From Mesostigma viride (lineage: Eukaryota; Streptophyta; Mesostigmatophyceae; Mesostigmatales; Mesostigmataceae), in the NCBI GenBank assembly GCA_009746045.1, contig RPFO01000080.1, positions 9,926,113 to 9,990,112 on the forward strand: a DNA stretch of 64,000 nt. The letters run 5' to 3'. The notes beneath the pieces were generated by a model. It was not told the origin of the DNA. It did not search any database and was given only the letters and a program-made list of their open reading frames with translations. Positions within the stretch are counted from its first letter, which is position 1. Every line of letters begins with the position of its first letter. The position numbers and the translations under genes are program-made. This document shows positions 33,101 to 37,767 of the stretch, piece after piece.

Positions 33101-35273
33101 TGTTTCAGGTGCCGTAACTTACCTGCTCTCTCCGGATCAGATCAGGTCCGCAGTTTGTGGTGCCGCCTTGGAGGCAATAGGACTTTGAGCCTATCAGACC
33201 ACTCACACAATGTACCATGACGTGGACATAGATTACAGGCTGCAAAGTCGTTATTATCTAGTGTTCTTTCCATGGTTGTAGCGACGCCAAACTGCAGTGC
33301 CGTCATATTTAAATCAACGGGCGCATAATTTATAAGCCGCCACTACTTTGTGTGCTCTGAGCTGTTTGCTTGCTACCCGTGTTTGGTCCGACCCAGTGTA
33401 ATTGGTCGTCCTGGCCTTGCCCAGTGTTGGCATTGGTCATTTTCCCTAGCCCAGTGATGTCCATGGTCGACTGCGCCGTGTGTCGGCAGCACCGTGTTTC
33501 CATGCTCATTTAACATATTTACTATACAAGAGTCTTTTCCATTCATTCAAGCAATATTTGGGTCATCAGAGGCTGAAAGATCTTTCCTCCAAATCCAGTT
33601 TTTCTGACATGATATTGTGTAGCGAGTGATGCCCATGAACCCATATTTCCCAAGTCCTAACGCCCTCAACTTGAGATCTGGAATTCATTTTTTTCAATTG
33701 AGGCATCACTCGCTACACGATACCATGTCAGAAAAACTGGATTTGGAGGAAAGATCTTTCAGCCTTTGATGACCCAAATATTGCTTGAATGAATGGAAAA
33801 GACTTTTTGTATTAAAATGCATTTACTGAGTCTGAGCGGAAAACACGGTGCTGCCGACACACAGCGCAGTCGACCATAGACAACACTGGGCTAGGGAAAA
33901 TGACCAATGCCAACACTGGGCAAGGCCAGGACGACCAACACTGGGTCGGACCAAACACGGGTAGCAAGCAAACAGCTCAGAGCACACAAAGTAGTGGCGG
34001 CTTATAAATTATGCACAGTTGATTTAAATCTGACGGCACTGCAGTTTAGCGTCGCTACAACCATGGAAAGAACACTAGGTAATAACGACTTTGCAGCCTG
34101 TAATCTATGTCCACGTCATGGTACATTGTGTGAGTGGTCTGATAGGCTCAAAGTCCTAACGCCTCCAAGGCGGCACCATAAACTGCGGACCTGATCTGAT
34201 CCGGAGAGAGCACGTAAGTTACGGCACCTGGAACGGTGCTGACAGGCAACGCTTGCTGTAATCCGAGGCACATCATTCGGATTATTATAGTACACTCAAA
34301 CATTGTACACACTATTAAATCAGCGAACGACCTGTGGGCGCAATTGATAGGGATGCAAACCCAACAACAAGTCGTGTAAATAAACACCTACGTGACGGCG
34401 TCAATTTCCCAGCATAAATATGCGTGAGAACATACGTGACAAAAGTAGAGAAACATCGCTAGATATTTGACAGAGGCACCACACCCGCAAGGCCTGAGTA
34501 CCCACCCTTGCAGTGCTGAGAGGAACATGGATTGCATGGCTGTAATAAGAGCCTACTTCAGTGACCTCGACGATGGACTCGTGACTAGTTTATTAACTAA
34601 CCAGGTAGTAGTAAACATATGCTACTAAATAACTAGCCTGCTATAGCTAGCTCGCTAACTGTTTAACTAACTAACCAACCAACTATAAATTATATACTAC
34701 TATATAACTAATGAAATAACCAGCTGACTCACTGACTGCAGCACTATCGCTTTGCATTCCCTTGCGTCGTACATCCCGGCTCCTGCCGCCTGCAACTGCA
34801 GGCAACTTGACGGCAAGCTAGCGGACATGGAGGACTTCCGAGGTGCTCTGCAGACGGCCGTGAACAACATAGATGTGTGCCAGCGCACGCTAAACGAGCT
34901 TAAGGGCAGATTCAAAAAGGCCCAGGACGAAGTGAACGAGAAGACCACGGAAGTAGAGAAGGCAAGAGAGGCCCTCAGAAGAGCTGAAGAGGTGGTTCGC
35001 CAGCGCCAACCGGCTGCACCGGCCTGTCCGACCACGCCGGCCACACCGGCCACACCGGCCGCACCGGGAGGGGCAGCAGCAGCAGCAAGACAGGCAGCAC
35101 GGCAGGTGATGCCACGCGTGACACCGGAGACGCCCGCGCCTCCGTTAGTCAGAGGGGGCAACCCACGGGCATTGAGAAAGCGAGGCGCTGCCGAGATCAA
35201 TAGCTCAGGTTCTTCAGACGCCGCCATGCAGGGACCTTCTGAGGCAAGGAGAAGGCTCAGGGGGTCCAGTTGA
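4381..35273 (+). CDS. SMCHD1: SMCHD1-like protein (GHKL ATPase plus SMC hinge), at least 20 exons, 5' end missing
   Basis: A non-canonical SMC-family chromatin protein related to animal SMCHD1 and plant GMI1/DMS3, which act in gene silencing and DNA repair. In order the exons encode: GHKL ATPase (N-box SEVLDNQIEAL, G1 box DDNGPGM, G2-like KYGTGSKKALF); a transducer-like region (about residues 145-490, numbered from the first exon recognised); a long linker of beta-sandwich segments marked by repeated V-x-V-LPG and ALDRYNN-type motifs (490-1700); a coiled coil (about 1790-1840); an SMC-type hinge ending in GNPRFLASHF and GQVVILDT (about 1950-2115); and a second coiled coil with a Pro/Ala-rich basic tail. 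Exons: 4381-4523, 5296-5443, 7089-7228, 9141-9478, 10053-10362, 11371-11498, 13599-13854, 14361-14864, 15378-15636, 16147-16536, 17804-18643, 19605-20632, 21372-21503, 22494-22848, 23244-23349, 23786-24182, 25205-25590, 29053-29231, 30161-30455, 34802-35273. The total, about 2,270 residues, is close to human SMCHD1 (about 2,000). The reading frame is kept across every junction and no stop is seen, so the gene looks intact despite a 4.3-kb transposon-filled last intron. The start codon was not found. Confidence 0.85.
5296..5443 (+). CDS. SMCHD1-like exon 2: GHKL G1 box
   Basis: Acceptor CACTCCCAG, donor GTATGA at 5444. It encodes RWAIVYDDNGPGM, the D-x-G-x-G box that contacts adenine in GHKL ATPases, followed by a helix (SIDTLKRWATDNK). 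It ends with one base of a codon that is completed as Asp by the next exon. Confidence 0.88.
6257..6352. repeat. GGGGC/GGGGT pentamer array
   Basis: About 19 pentamers of GGGGC and GGGGT alternate. The G-run spacing is compatible with G-quadruplex formation on the transcript-like strand of intron 2. Confidence 0.9.
6870..6956. repeat. CT dinucleotide microsatellite
   Basis: An uninterrupted CT tract followed by CCCTCTCC imperfect repeats up to about 7010. It lies within intron 2 upstream of the exon 3 acceptor, where it may strengthen the polypyrimidine context. Confidence 0.92.
7089..7228 (+). CDS. SMCHD1-like exon 3: GHKL G2-like box
   Basis: Acceptor AAGCGCAG, donor GTGAGC at 7229. It encodes DLTEYYVDGFFSKYGTGSKK followed by ALF. 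The glycine-rich lid matches the FGVGGKxA segment of SMCHD1 rather than the FGVGFKS form of MORC proteins, which favours the SMCHD1 assignment. The exon joins exon 2 in frame and ends on a complete codon. Confidence 0.88.
7495..8705 (+). repeat. GGGGTTTGTTG 11-nt minisatellite
   Basis: About 100 copies of an 11-nt unit fill most of intron 3 of the SMCHD1-like gene, with scattered variants (GGGGGTTGTTG, GTTGGTTGGG). Each unit brings a G4 run on the transcript-like strand, so both DNA and nascent RNA could form G-quadruplexes. The unit is not a multiple of three, so several frames stay open on both strands. Those open frames of up to 431 codons are artefacts. Confidence 0.95.
9141..9478 (+). 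CDS. SMCHD1-like exon 4: post-GHKL region
   Basis: Acceptor GGTGCGTGCAG, donor GTACGG at 9479. It encodes a segment running from EDFRAKAARGDGEWNNKIW to the FTVFVVTDIK strand and PNPDNVWWNKSNCPEEFEQTC. Its position directly after the ATPase boxes fits the region that follows the ATP lid in SMCHD1. It ends with two bases of an Arg codon. Confidence 0.8.
9465..9690 (+). repeat. Exon 4 donor edge in three tandem copies
   Basis: The exon 4 end (CGAGCAAACGTGCAGGT, 9464-9480) recurs as CGAGCAGCTGTGCAGGT near 9549-9573 and as CGAGCAGTCTGACCAGATGT near 9637-9662. Each copy is followed by a similar intron stretch (TATGCTTTGCTGTG, then TATGTGTTGCTGTG). Spacing is about 85-95 bp. Copies two and three are degenerate. 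Confidence 0.65.
10053..10362 (+). CDS. SMCHD1-like exon 5: transducer-like region
   Basis: Acceptor TTCTCTGCAG, donor GTAAGC at 10363. It encodes RLMREMFYFYLGYAKDIPY, a beta-rich stretch (GPLDVTFTFLKVKGKTL) and YAAPDWHKLSIKPD. The LMREMFYFYLGY helix resembles the part of SMCHD1 where the ATPase module meets its transducer. Frame is kept on both sides. Confidence 0.82.
10390..11017. repeat. CCCA and CA microsatellite complex
   Basis: Long CCCA tetramer tracts alternate with CA dinucleotide runs (about 10597-10628 and 10886-10940). CACCAACCTGCCCACCTGCC junctions are duplicated, which points to segmental duplication of a CCCA-CA module. It occupies the first two thirds of intron 5. The resulting Pro-Thr-His and Gly-Trp-Val open frames are artefacts. 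Confidence 0.95.
11371..11498 (+). CDS. SMCHD1-like exon 6
   Basis: Acceptor TCGTGTGCAG, donor GTGAGT at 11499. It encodes LVLLYFPFRERELVDEVGWP and WKEIKVYINGRLMPYEFLG. The I-x-V-x-x-x-GRLMPY strand matches a characteristic V-x-x-x-x-GRLIP segment in the transducer domain of SMCHD1. It ends with two bases of a Gly codon completed by exon 7. Confidence 0.83.
11480..11870 (+). repeat. Exon 6 donor edge, diverged tandem copies
   Basis: The exon end GGCGGCTGATGCCCTACGAG with TTCCTTGGGTGAG is echoed at about 11688-11718 (GGACAGCTGATGCCCAGAAG, TTCCTCGGGCAAG) and weakly at about 11845-11865 (GCTCGCTGATGCCCTTGCGG). The copies have no open continuation. Confidence 0.6.
12003..12575 (+). mobile_element. 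Decayed solo X-linker-Y unit of split-repeat family 2
   Basis: This diverged unit follows the layout of the family 2 element at 26053-28176. An X-like part contains CACCATGCTGGGGCCCAGCA (12135-12154). Then comes the G-rich linker, here expanded to a GGGT microsatellite (12193-12283). A Y-like part starts GGGAGCTGCAAAAGGCCTCC and ends near CCCTTTGAGCCCG. No internal region is present, so it resembles a solo repeat. It lies in intron 6 of the SMCHD1-like gene. Confidence 0.65.
12193..12283. repeat. GGGT tetramer microsatellite
   Basis: About 23 perfect GGGT units sit exactly at the X/Y linker of the decayed family 2 unit. The intact family 2 copy has only GGGTGGGTGGGTGGG at the same place (about 26250-26264). 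Confidence 0.95.
12940..13155 (-). mobile_element. Decayed solo repeat of the PAT-like family 3
   Basis: Reverse-complemented, this stretch matches the left end of the element at 47669. It has the TTAACC-TGGAACTCCAGGGTAACC box (13131-13152), then TCTTTATTAA, GCAAGCCTTACCCCCAAA (13017-13036) and the linker GGGAGGGTGGGCGGG, followed by a weaker match to the Y repeat (AGCTAGGTGGG). It is a truncated, old copy in intron 6. Confidence 0.65.
13599..13854 (+). CDS. SMCHD1-like exon 7
   Basis: Acceptor TATCTACCAG, donor GTGAGT at 13855. It encodes LRFLLIDKAVAVNRQDQWL, RVRGFLFLGPQDELVSKTKW and a helix ending AYDVM. RVRGFLFL followed by x-x-K-W resembles the conserved RxxGxLFF...NKxxx segment of SMCHD1. 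The exon completes the Gly codon from exon 6 and ends on a complete codon. Confidence 0.83.
13830..14060 (+). repeat. Exon 7 donor edge, duplicated
   Basis: TATGATGTCATGGTGAGT at the exon end (13843-13860) recurs as TTTGATGTCATGGTGAGTGT near 14034-14053. Between them lies a twice-repeated CAAGGA...TCCAT-GATGGGC segment. The distal copy keeps a perfect donor consensus but has no acceptor-exon body. Confidence 0.65.
14361..14864 (+). CDS. SMCHD1-like exon 8: start of the linker
   Basis: Acceptor CGGACTTTCAG, donor GTTGGT at 14865 (weaker than the usual GTRAGT). It encodes 168 residues including VDLEGWGDNVDLGGKAFSVM, KLRSGKTYRAGDEVVVMARR and a charged segment ending EMSKWEDSAQ. This matches the first linker part after the transducer in SMCHD1-like proteins. 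Both ends fall on complete codons. Confidence 0.8.
15378..15636 (+). CDS. SMCHD1-like exon 9: beta-sandwich segment
   Basis: Acceptor GTGACCCCCAG, donor GTGCGG at 15637. It encodes SIISVRRRVFLVTPRP, then PANGVYDFEGFIPRLPGEY followed by VLKFDLERPEF and LSIDVTAT. The L-PGEY-L-F pattern is typical of Ig-like or filamin-like strands in the SMCHD1 linker. One base of Val is carried over to exon 10. Confidence 0.8.
16147..16536 (+). CDS. SMCHD1-like exon 10: beta-sandwich segment
   Basis: Acceptor CATGCTGGCAG, donor GTGAGG at 16537. It encodes VGEAKDFDVSFHLKPGQDN through LWFSFVLTRLEG and ends KIVNLTVLPG. The terminal V-LPG motif, split by the intron after the first base of Gly, recurs at exons 11 and 14. 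This suggests the linker grew by repetition of one structural unit. Confidence 0.82.
16880..17030. repeat. CCTCAGCAC-type short tandem repeats in intron 10
   Basis: GATGACCTCAGCACACCTGC occurs in consecutive copies (about 16975-17015), with looser GATGCCCTCAGCACGTTCAT copies upstream. It is non-coding. Confidence 0.7.
17307..17571. repeat. Two tandem arrays with telomere-like CCCTAAA tracts
   Basis: Array 1 (17307-17371) is 2.3 copies of a 30-nt unit starting ACTTGCATGGGCTCAAGTAA. Array 2 (about 17380-17571) is three copies of a ~70-nt unit starting AGTAGTACTACTAGTTAACT. Two of these units end in runs of CCCTAAA, CACTAAA and CCCTAAAA (17420-17451 and 17490-17518), the plant/green-algal telomere motif. 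All are in intron 10. Confidence 0.85.
17555..17820 (+). repeat. Exon 11 acceptor edge in three copies
   Basis: The acceptor and exon start GTGCAGGTTTCCCGGTGGAG at 17799-17818 is preceded by copies near 17652-17674 (GTGCAGGTTTCCCGGTGGAG, then TAATAAG) and near 17560-17580 (CCGCAGGTTCCCCGGTGAAG). Between them lie repeated GTTAGGTGTTGCCTAATAAG units and a duplicated GCGGGGTGCGGTATGA stretch. Confidence 0.75.
17804..18643 (+). CDS. SMCHD1-like exon 11: long linker exon
   Basis: Acceptor CACGTGCAG, donor GTGAGA at 18644. At 280 codons it begins by completing the LPG motif as GFPVEIHCP. It continues through charged beta-rich sequence (TAVYPIRIMPRQAPTTLHLY) and ends LAVNVTIRAG. The P-V-E/K-I after LPG matches the SMCHD1 linker repeat. 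Its acceptor is the third of three similar copies. Confidence 0.82.
18644..19604 (+). other. Intron 11
   Basis: No recognised element. GCGCAGGCGAGC (19500-19511), GCGCAGGTGGCA and GGCAGGCGACAG (19600-19611) look like repeated forms of the exon 12 acceptor, so the exact acceptor is uncertain; 19505 would also keep frame. Confidence 0.5.
19605..20632 (+). CDS. SMCHD1-like exon 12: long linker exon
   Basis: About 343 codons starting GDSDIIKLPLGVPLAEAPGI and then RIVALDRYNNEV. ALDRYNN recurs in exons 15-16 (AQDRYNN) and matches the A-x-D-x-x-x-N motif of the SMCHD1 linker. A poly-Gln stretch and Gly/Ser-rich loops follow. The strong-looking donor GTGAGC at 20638 would break frame with exon 13 and reach a stop; GTTGAG at 20633 keeps frame, so I chose it. 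The acceptor could instead be 19505. Confidence 0.7.
21372..21503 (+). CDS. SMCHD1-like exon 13
   Basis: Acceptor CTCTCCAG, donor GTAAGA at 21504. It encodes 44 residues starting EETIDLKLEPDPDLVTGIDV, a typical beta-strand pair of the linker, and ending DPLPSIM. Both ends are on complete codons. Confidence 0.8.
21465..21620 (+). repeat. Exon 13 donor edge, duplicated
   Basis: The exon end (CAGGTCATCGCCACAGACCC, GCTGCCGAGTATCATGGTAAG) is echoed at 21572-21615 as GAGGTTATCACCGTATGGAC with CCCCTGCCTAGCATGATAGG. Spacing is about 100 bp. The copy lacks the GT donor. Confidence 0.65.
21720..21935. repeat. Three ~80-bp intron repeats
   Basis: AACGGTTGTACAGTGGATATGG, in the form ACCCAA-x-TTGTACAG-x-GATATGG, appears near 21724, 21803 and 21877, each followed by GGGAA-ACACT or a similar stretch. 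All are within intron 13 and non-coding. Confidence 0.65.
22494..22848 (+). CDS. SMCHD1-like exon 14
   Basis: Acceptor CTATACCAG, donor GTGAGT at 22849. It encodes LSLSCEDGGTKIASAEHKLQ, then LSLELRAPVESC, a Gly/Pro-rich insert, and VGTYTLTARWKEA...EIPVTVLPG. The VGTYTL-A strand and the V-LPG ending repeat the linker pattern. One base of Gly is carried to exon 15. Confidence 0.82.
23244..23349 (+). CDS. SMCHD1-like exon 15
   Basis: Acceptor TTGGATCGCAG, donor GTGGGT at 23350. It encodes GSYETLVAPGWIENLPYNNL and SKNVTIIAQD, ending with two bases of Arg. Together with exon 16 it rebuilds AQDRYNNVD, matching ALDRYNN of exon 12. Confidence 0.82.
23786..24182 (+). CDS. SMCHD1-like exon 16: end of linker and coiled coil
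   Basis: Acceptor TACTTCACAG, donor GTGGGT at 24183. It encodes RYNNVDTSFQATLAVSLHCK, then the strand NPLWTFQVVNGQGELPPLSL. The final part, LDRRVAECKRELQAKQQEMR followed by PLETERDSAEK, is a coiled coil leading towards the hinge, as in SMC-type proteins. Confidence 0.82.
25205..25590 (+). CDS. SMCHD1-like exon 17: coiled coil and hinge entry
   Basis: Acceptor GTATGACAG, donor GTAGGC at 25591. It encodes ALRDAELGTTRANLEGRGLL, a helical stretch (THDxR-type heptads around QETNDHRRAAVDQVDAKRLQ) and LYPLVDLGWVEDDNLANIMA plus two bases of Arg. The end is the entry of the SMC-type hinge. The last ~45 nt and the donor are copied twice more downstream. Confidence 0.8.
25546..25805 (+). repeat. 104-bp tandem repeat made of exon 17 end plus intron start
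   Basis: Three copies of exon edge (TCGGATGGGTGGAGGACGA, AACTTGGCCAACAT-ATGGC) plus GTAGGCCCGCTGCATGGGAT intron run from about 25546 to 25800. Copies two and three start right after a TATGTATGTAG or TATGTATGCAG acceptor-like site and end in GTAGGC or GTAAGG. Each could therefore act as a 47-nt mini-exon, which would shift the frame. Confidence 0.85.
25905..26052. repeat. Palindromic 21-nt minisatellite (left half)
   Basis: Units of CTCTAATACTGTATACAGTAT contain the perfect palindrome ATACTGTATACAGTAT, with CACTAT variants. The array is interrupted at 26053 by a split-repeat retroelement and resumes at 28177. Confidence 0.93.
26053..28176 (+). mobile_element. Non-autonomous split-direct-repeat retroelement (family 2)
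   Basis: Layout: X1 26053-26238, G-rich linker, Y1 26266-26607, X2 26608-26793, internal 26794-27834, Y2 27835-28176. X copies are 186 bp and Y copies 342 bp, near identical. This equals the A1-internal-B1A2B2 arrangement of PAT-like (DIRS-order) elements read from the opposite strand. There is no target duplication, as expected for tyrosine-recombinase integration. Removing it rejoins the minisatellite exactly (TGTATAC with AGTATC). No ORF for RT or recombinase is present, so mobilisation must come from a partner element. It lies in intron 17 of the SMCHD1-like gene. Confidence 0.8.
28177..28260. repeat. Palindromic 21-nt minisatellite (right half)
   Basis: Continuation of the 25905-26052 array, here mostly as CTCTAATACTGTAAACAGTAT. 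The A at the palindrome centre distinguishes this side. Confidence 0.92.
28307..28508. repeat. 36-nt tandem repeat, about 5 copies
   Basis: The unit starts CAACACAGATGCTAGTGTAG and ends TTCTAATGCAACATG. Being a multiple of three it is open on the plus strand as NTDASVGSNATC repeats and also on the minus strand. It sits in an intron with no supporting splice context, so I do not call it a gene. There are no variable spacers, so it is not a CRISPR array. Confidence 0.9.
28785..29065 (+). repeat. Exon 18 acceptor edge in four copies
   Basis: The acceptor GTACAGCCTGCTCTCGTAC at 29047 is preceded by CGGCAGCATGCTCGCACGCG (about 28793), CCACAGCGTGCTCGCACGCG (about 28875) and CCACAGCATGCTCGCGGGC (about 28947). 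Spacing is 75-100 bp. Upstream copies retain the AG. Confidence 0.7.
29053..29231 (+). CDS. SMCHD1-like exon 18: SMC-type hinge, first part
   Basis: Acceptor TGCGTACAG, donor GTATGT at 29232. It completes Arg from exon 17 and encodes LLSYNLRLVVLKANTPDSVH, then EELDRAHFRCLKW and IFTPRG. In SMC hinges this is the strand-helix unit that precedes the G-N-P-x-F/Y-L motif found in the next exon. Confidence 0.82.
30068..30157. repeat. CA microsatellite abutting the exon 19 acceptor
   Basis: CA repeats with small interruptions (ACTCAC, ATGTCACACG) run to within four bases of the CTGCAG acceptor at 30155-30160. They replace the usual polypyrimidine tract with alternating CA. Confidence 0.92.
30161..30455 (+). 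CDS. SMCHD1-like exon 19: SMC-type hinge, core
   Basis: Acceptor CACACTGCAG, donor GTACGT at 30456. It completes Gly to give GNPRFLASHFVMPE, then GQVVILDTRENALAYIDRL and RFFSSVVTEDMRFYCRSSGI. This order (G-N-P-x-F, G-x-x-I-L-D, then T-x-D/E) is the signature of the SMCHD1 hinge. Two bases of Arg carry across the long last intron. Confidence 0.87.
30631..32773 (+). mobile_element. Non-autonomous split-direct-repeat retroelement (family 1), forward copy
   Basis: Layout: X1 30631-30748, short G-rich linker (AAGGGTGGGATGGGTGGG), Y1 30767-31232, X2 31233-31350, internal 31351-32304, Y2 32305-32773. X copies are 118 bp and Y copies about 466-469 bp, very similar. This is the split-direct-repeat plan of PAT/TOC-type elements. 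The Y end (CAGAGAAATCCGATT) resembles the family 3 Y end (CAGAGAACCCCGATT), and X shares AAAACAATRAGTAGAGC. The autonomous family 3 element could therefore supply the enzymes. No RT or recombinase ORF is present. An inverted copy lies at 35660-41445. Confidence 0.8.
32867..34472. mobile_element. Foldback element: two ~800-bp inverted arms
   Basis: The arms start and end TGTCAAATATCTAGCGATGT and are complementary along nearly their whole length, meeting at an AT-rich centre near 33670-33695. A 5-bp target duplication GAGGC (32862-32866 and 34473-34477) shows it moved as a unit. Arms differ at scattered positions, so it is not a fresh inversion. They contain CAACACTGGG sub-repeats. There is no transposase ORF. 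Partial arms of the same family occur at 47283-47668 and 54287-55033. Confidence 0.85.
34802..35273 (+). CDS. SMCHD1-like exon 20: C-terminal coiled coil and tail
   Basis: Acceptor CAACTGCAG. It encodes QLDGKLADMEDFRGALQTAV through TVNNIDVCQRTLNELKGRFK-type heptads to ALRRAEEVV, a coiled coil that follows the hinge as in SMCHD1. A Thr/Pro/Ala-rich linker and a basic Arg-rich tail (ARRRLRGSS) follow, with a stop at 35271-35273. The upstream part of the open frame (34752-34801) is intronic, since only the 34802 junction keeps the Arg codon. Confidence 0.85.
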
Positions 35274-35591
35274 TCTGCATGGGTAATAGCGAAGATTTGC
35301 AAAGAAAAGACATGCAAGCTCACCTTGGGCATTGTACTGAAATAGATTGTTTAGTGTTCTTGTTTCAATATGCCACCTTTGATTGTTTTGATGCGATTGT
35401 TGTTTTTGTTTTGACTTTCGTTTCCGCAGCAGCTTGATGTATGCTGGTATGGCCTTTCTTAAGCCTGCTCGGCTGGGGCATACGGCAGGGCACCTTCATG
35501 TCTTGCCGTGCATGTTGGTTTTGAAAATGCGAATTGCCTAGGGTCAGCTAGAGAGAGCTTGAAATTTCCCTTGTATGTTCTATTACCTTCG

Positions 35592-35619
35592 TGTAACATG
35601 AAAATATTCTGATTTGTAA
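35592..35619 (+). terminator. Candidate poly(A) signals TGTAA
   Basis: Two TGTAA pentamers (35592-35596, 35615-35619) lie about 320 bp after the stop codon. TGTAA is the usual polyadenylation motif of chlorophyte algae. A five-base motif is weak evidence on its own. Confidence 0.35.
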
Positions 35620-37362
35620 CGCAGTCTGCTGATCATGCTTTTCTATTATCTAAGATTACAATCGGATTTCTCTGAAAATAGTTTATTAAACAGCATGCGG
35701 GAAAGAAAGGGCCGCCACAACCTTGTGGCTGTACATGCAGAAAGGCTTGTTAGACGAATGGGGACGGCTTGTTGTTTACTGGGGAATCCTACTGGCAACT
35801 AGCTTTGCCTTTTGTAAGTCAGGCGCCGTTTGTTTGAACGGCCGGCCATGTGTTGAATGCTGACGGAAGTTGCGTCAAAAAGCTGTAATAAAATCTGATG
35901 TAACCAGCACTCACCAATTGATTGGTGTGCTGCTTGGTTGGGTAGTGTGTTCAGGGTTGCATTCGAAGAGTACACATGGCCTGACAGCTCAGGCGTGTGA
36001 CAGATGAGCTGGCTGGCTGAATTATTAAATTGTCAGCGTTAGGATATTTCTGGTTTTGCCGTTTTCCATTTTGACGGTAGGCTTGATAAGCATGGTCGGC
36101 GGGTTGTGACCCGTAATTGTTTCTTTGAATGTGCTCACTGAAGCAGTATGAGCGGCCTCGCTGCTATGGCGGCGGGGCTAAAGAAAATTAGGCAAAGACC
36201 CCGTCCTTGCCTGCTACACAACGGTACGAGCCGCGCCAAAATCTGCCCTCGTAAGCGGTACCCGAAAAGTGGCGCCAAATGCGATTTTTGGTGTGCGCGT
36301 GCACGAAAGTGACCGAATTCCGGGCGACAGGCATGGCGGTCTGGCAGGCGATGCTGAGCGTGTATAAAGGCACTATCAAGGCTGAAATTTTACGATTATC
36401 CTCCTAAGGTGTTATTAGATCCACCACTGTTTTTTTTTCGCCATAAAATTTGCGGAATCGAACAGCATGTTGCGTCATTCATAGGTGGGTGCCTGAATGG
36501 TCGCAGATTTTCTCTCGACCCCACCTGACCGCAGCAAAAAATTTTCCCGATGAAGTGCGCCCTAAGATCGGGGTTTCCATCATAAACGATGCATTTTTTA
36601 ATTCTAAAGACTTTGACCGAACGACTTTCTTCATTACCGCTGCAACTTTTTTTTCCTGAGCTACCGCATATTTCCGACCAATTTCAAGGCTGCGTCAGGC
36701 TTGGCAGACCCATACTTCGTATATATATGCGTTTGCCCCGAACGTCATGTTTAATGCAGGCTTTGTGGACTCTAAAGACGCCCACGATGTTGGGGCTTTT
36801 ATCAGCCTCTGGACATGCACAAACTGCGGTCAGCAGGTGAATGCCGGAACGAGTTCTGCGGCGGGGTGTGCGAAACAGACATCAAGCGCACGGCAGACAT
36901 GGATACCTCCGAGCGGTATGTTCCCTTATTCAAATCTACGGGCCAATTCACTCCTTGTTGAATCCCTGACCTTGTCACGGATGAATATGTTACCAGTTCC
37001 CCATCTCCGGAGTTTCTCTTTTGGTCATCTTCTTATCTTACGGGAGGTGCGTCATGAATCGTATAGCGAGCTACGGTTTCATGGCGAGCCTTTTCTTCAC
37101 ATCAGCGACGTACAGGTTACCTTAGAGGCTAGGGATGTCAAGGAATTCTTCACACGGATATTAGGGAGGGTGCATGACGGATTGCGGGCAAGATATTACG
37201 GGCTGGCTGGCAGCCTTGCAGCGCTATTGCCGCCGATGGCAATGATTTGCAGGCAGGGCTATGGATCACAAAGCTGTTGCTTTGCTCTAGTTGTACATGC
37301 TGCAATTTATTGGCATTGTGCTCACGGCAAGTAATGTTGCATGACATGGTTGACCACGAAGA

Positions 37363-37767
37363 TTGATGGAAAACCTAGAAGCAATTGGTGGCTTTCTTGG
37401 ATGCTCGATGGCTTCACATGCTTGTGAGTCCATAAAACCCACTGTATACGTGCCCACCATCTCTAAGCTGAAAGCATCTGCCTTCAACAAGCATCTTAAG
37501 ACATGCATGCACATGAGAACTGTCATGGTTTGTGGAGAGGGTGGCATATTGCGTGAGAGTGGAGAGAGGACAGTGGCCGGGCTAGGCCAGCTACCTGTGC
37601 TGCCACACGGCCGGGCGGCAAACACTGATGCACAAGCTGCCTTACACGCCAGCACCCAAGCTGCCTTCACACCCCTGAATGATGAGCAGAGGGCATCCTG
37701 GACGGCCGCATCCATGCAGTTCATGCAGTTCAGGCTGTGCGTGCTGGCCAAGGGCACGGGTAAATGA
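37363..37767 (+). pseudogene. Unrecognised ORF inside the TIR element
   Basis: A 134-codon open frame starting MMENLEAIGGFLGCSMASHA. It has no motif I recognise. Its position inside the TIR element suggests a remnant of a transposon-encoded protein. Codon use looks coding-like (few stops, mixed composition), but there is no independent support. Confidence 0.3.

Larger units (their letters stand above)
30456..34801 (+). other. Last intron, 4.3 kb, with nested transposons
   Basis: GTACGT at 30456 and CAACTGCAG ending at 34801 join exon 19 to exon 20 in frame (TVR-QLDGKL). The intron holds a family 1 split-repeat retroelement (30631-32773), a foldback element (32867-34472) and AT-rich CTAACTA repeats (about 34600-34720). 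Confidence 0.8.

Noticed and set aside
32867-34472. Large palindrome as an assembly artefact
   Set aside because: The arms differ at scattered sites and a 5-bp target duplication flanks it; partial arms occur elsewhere in the window.
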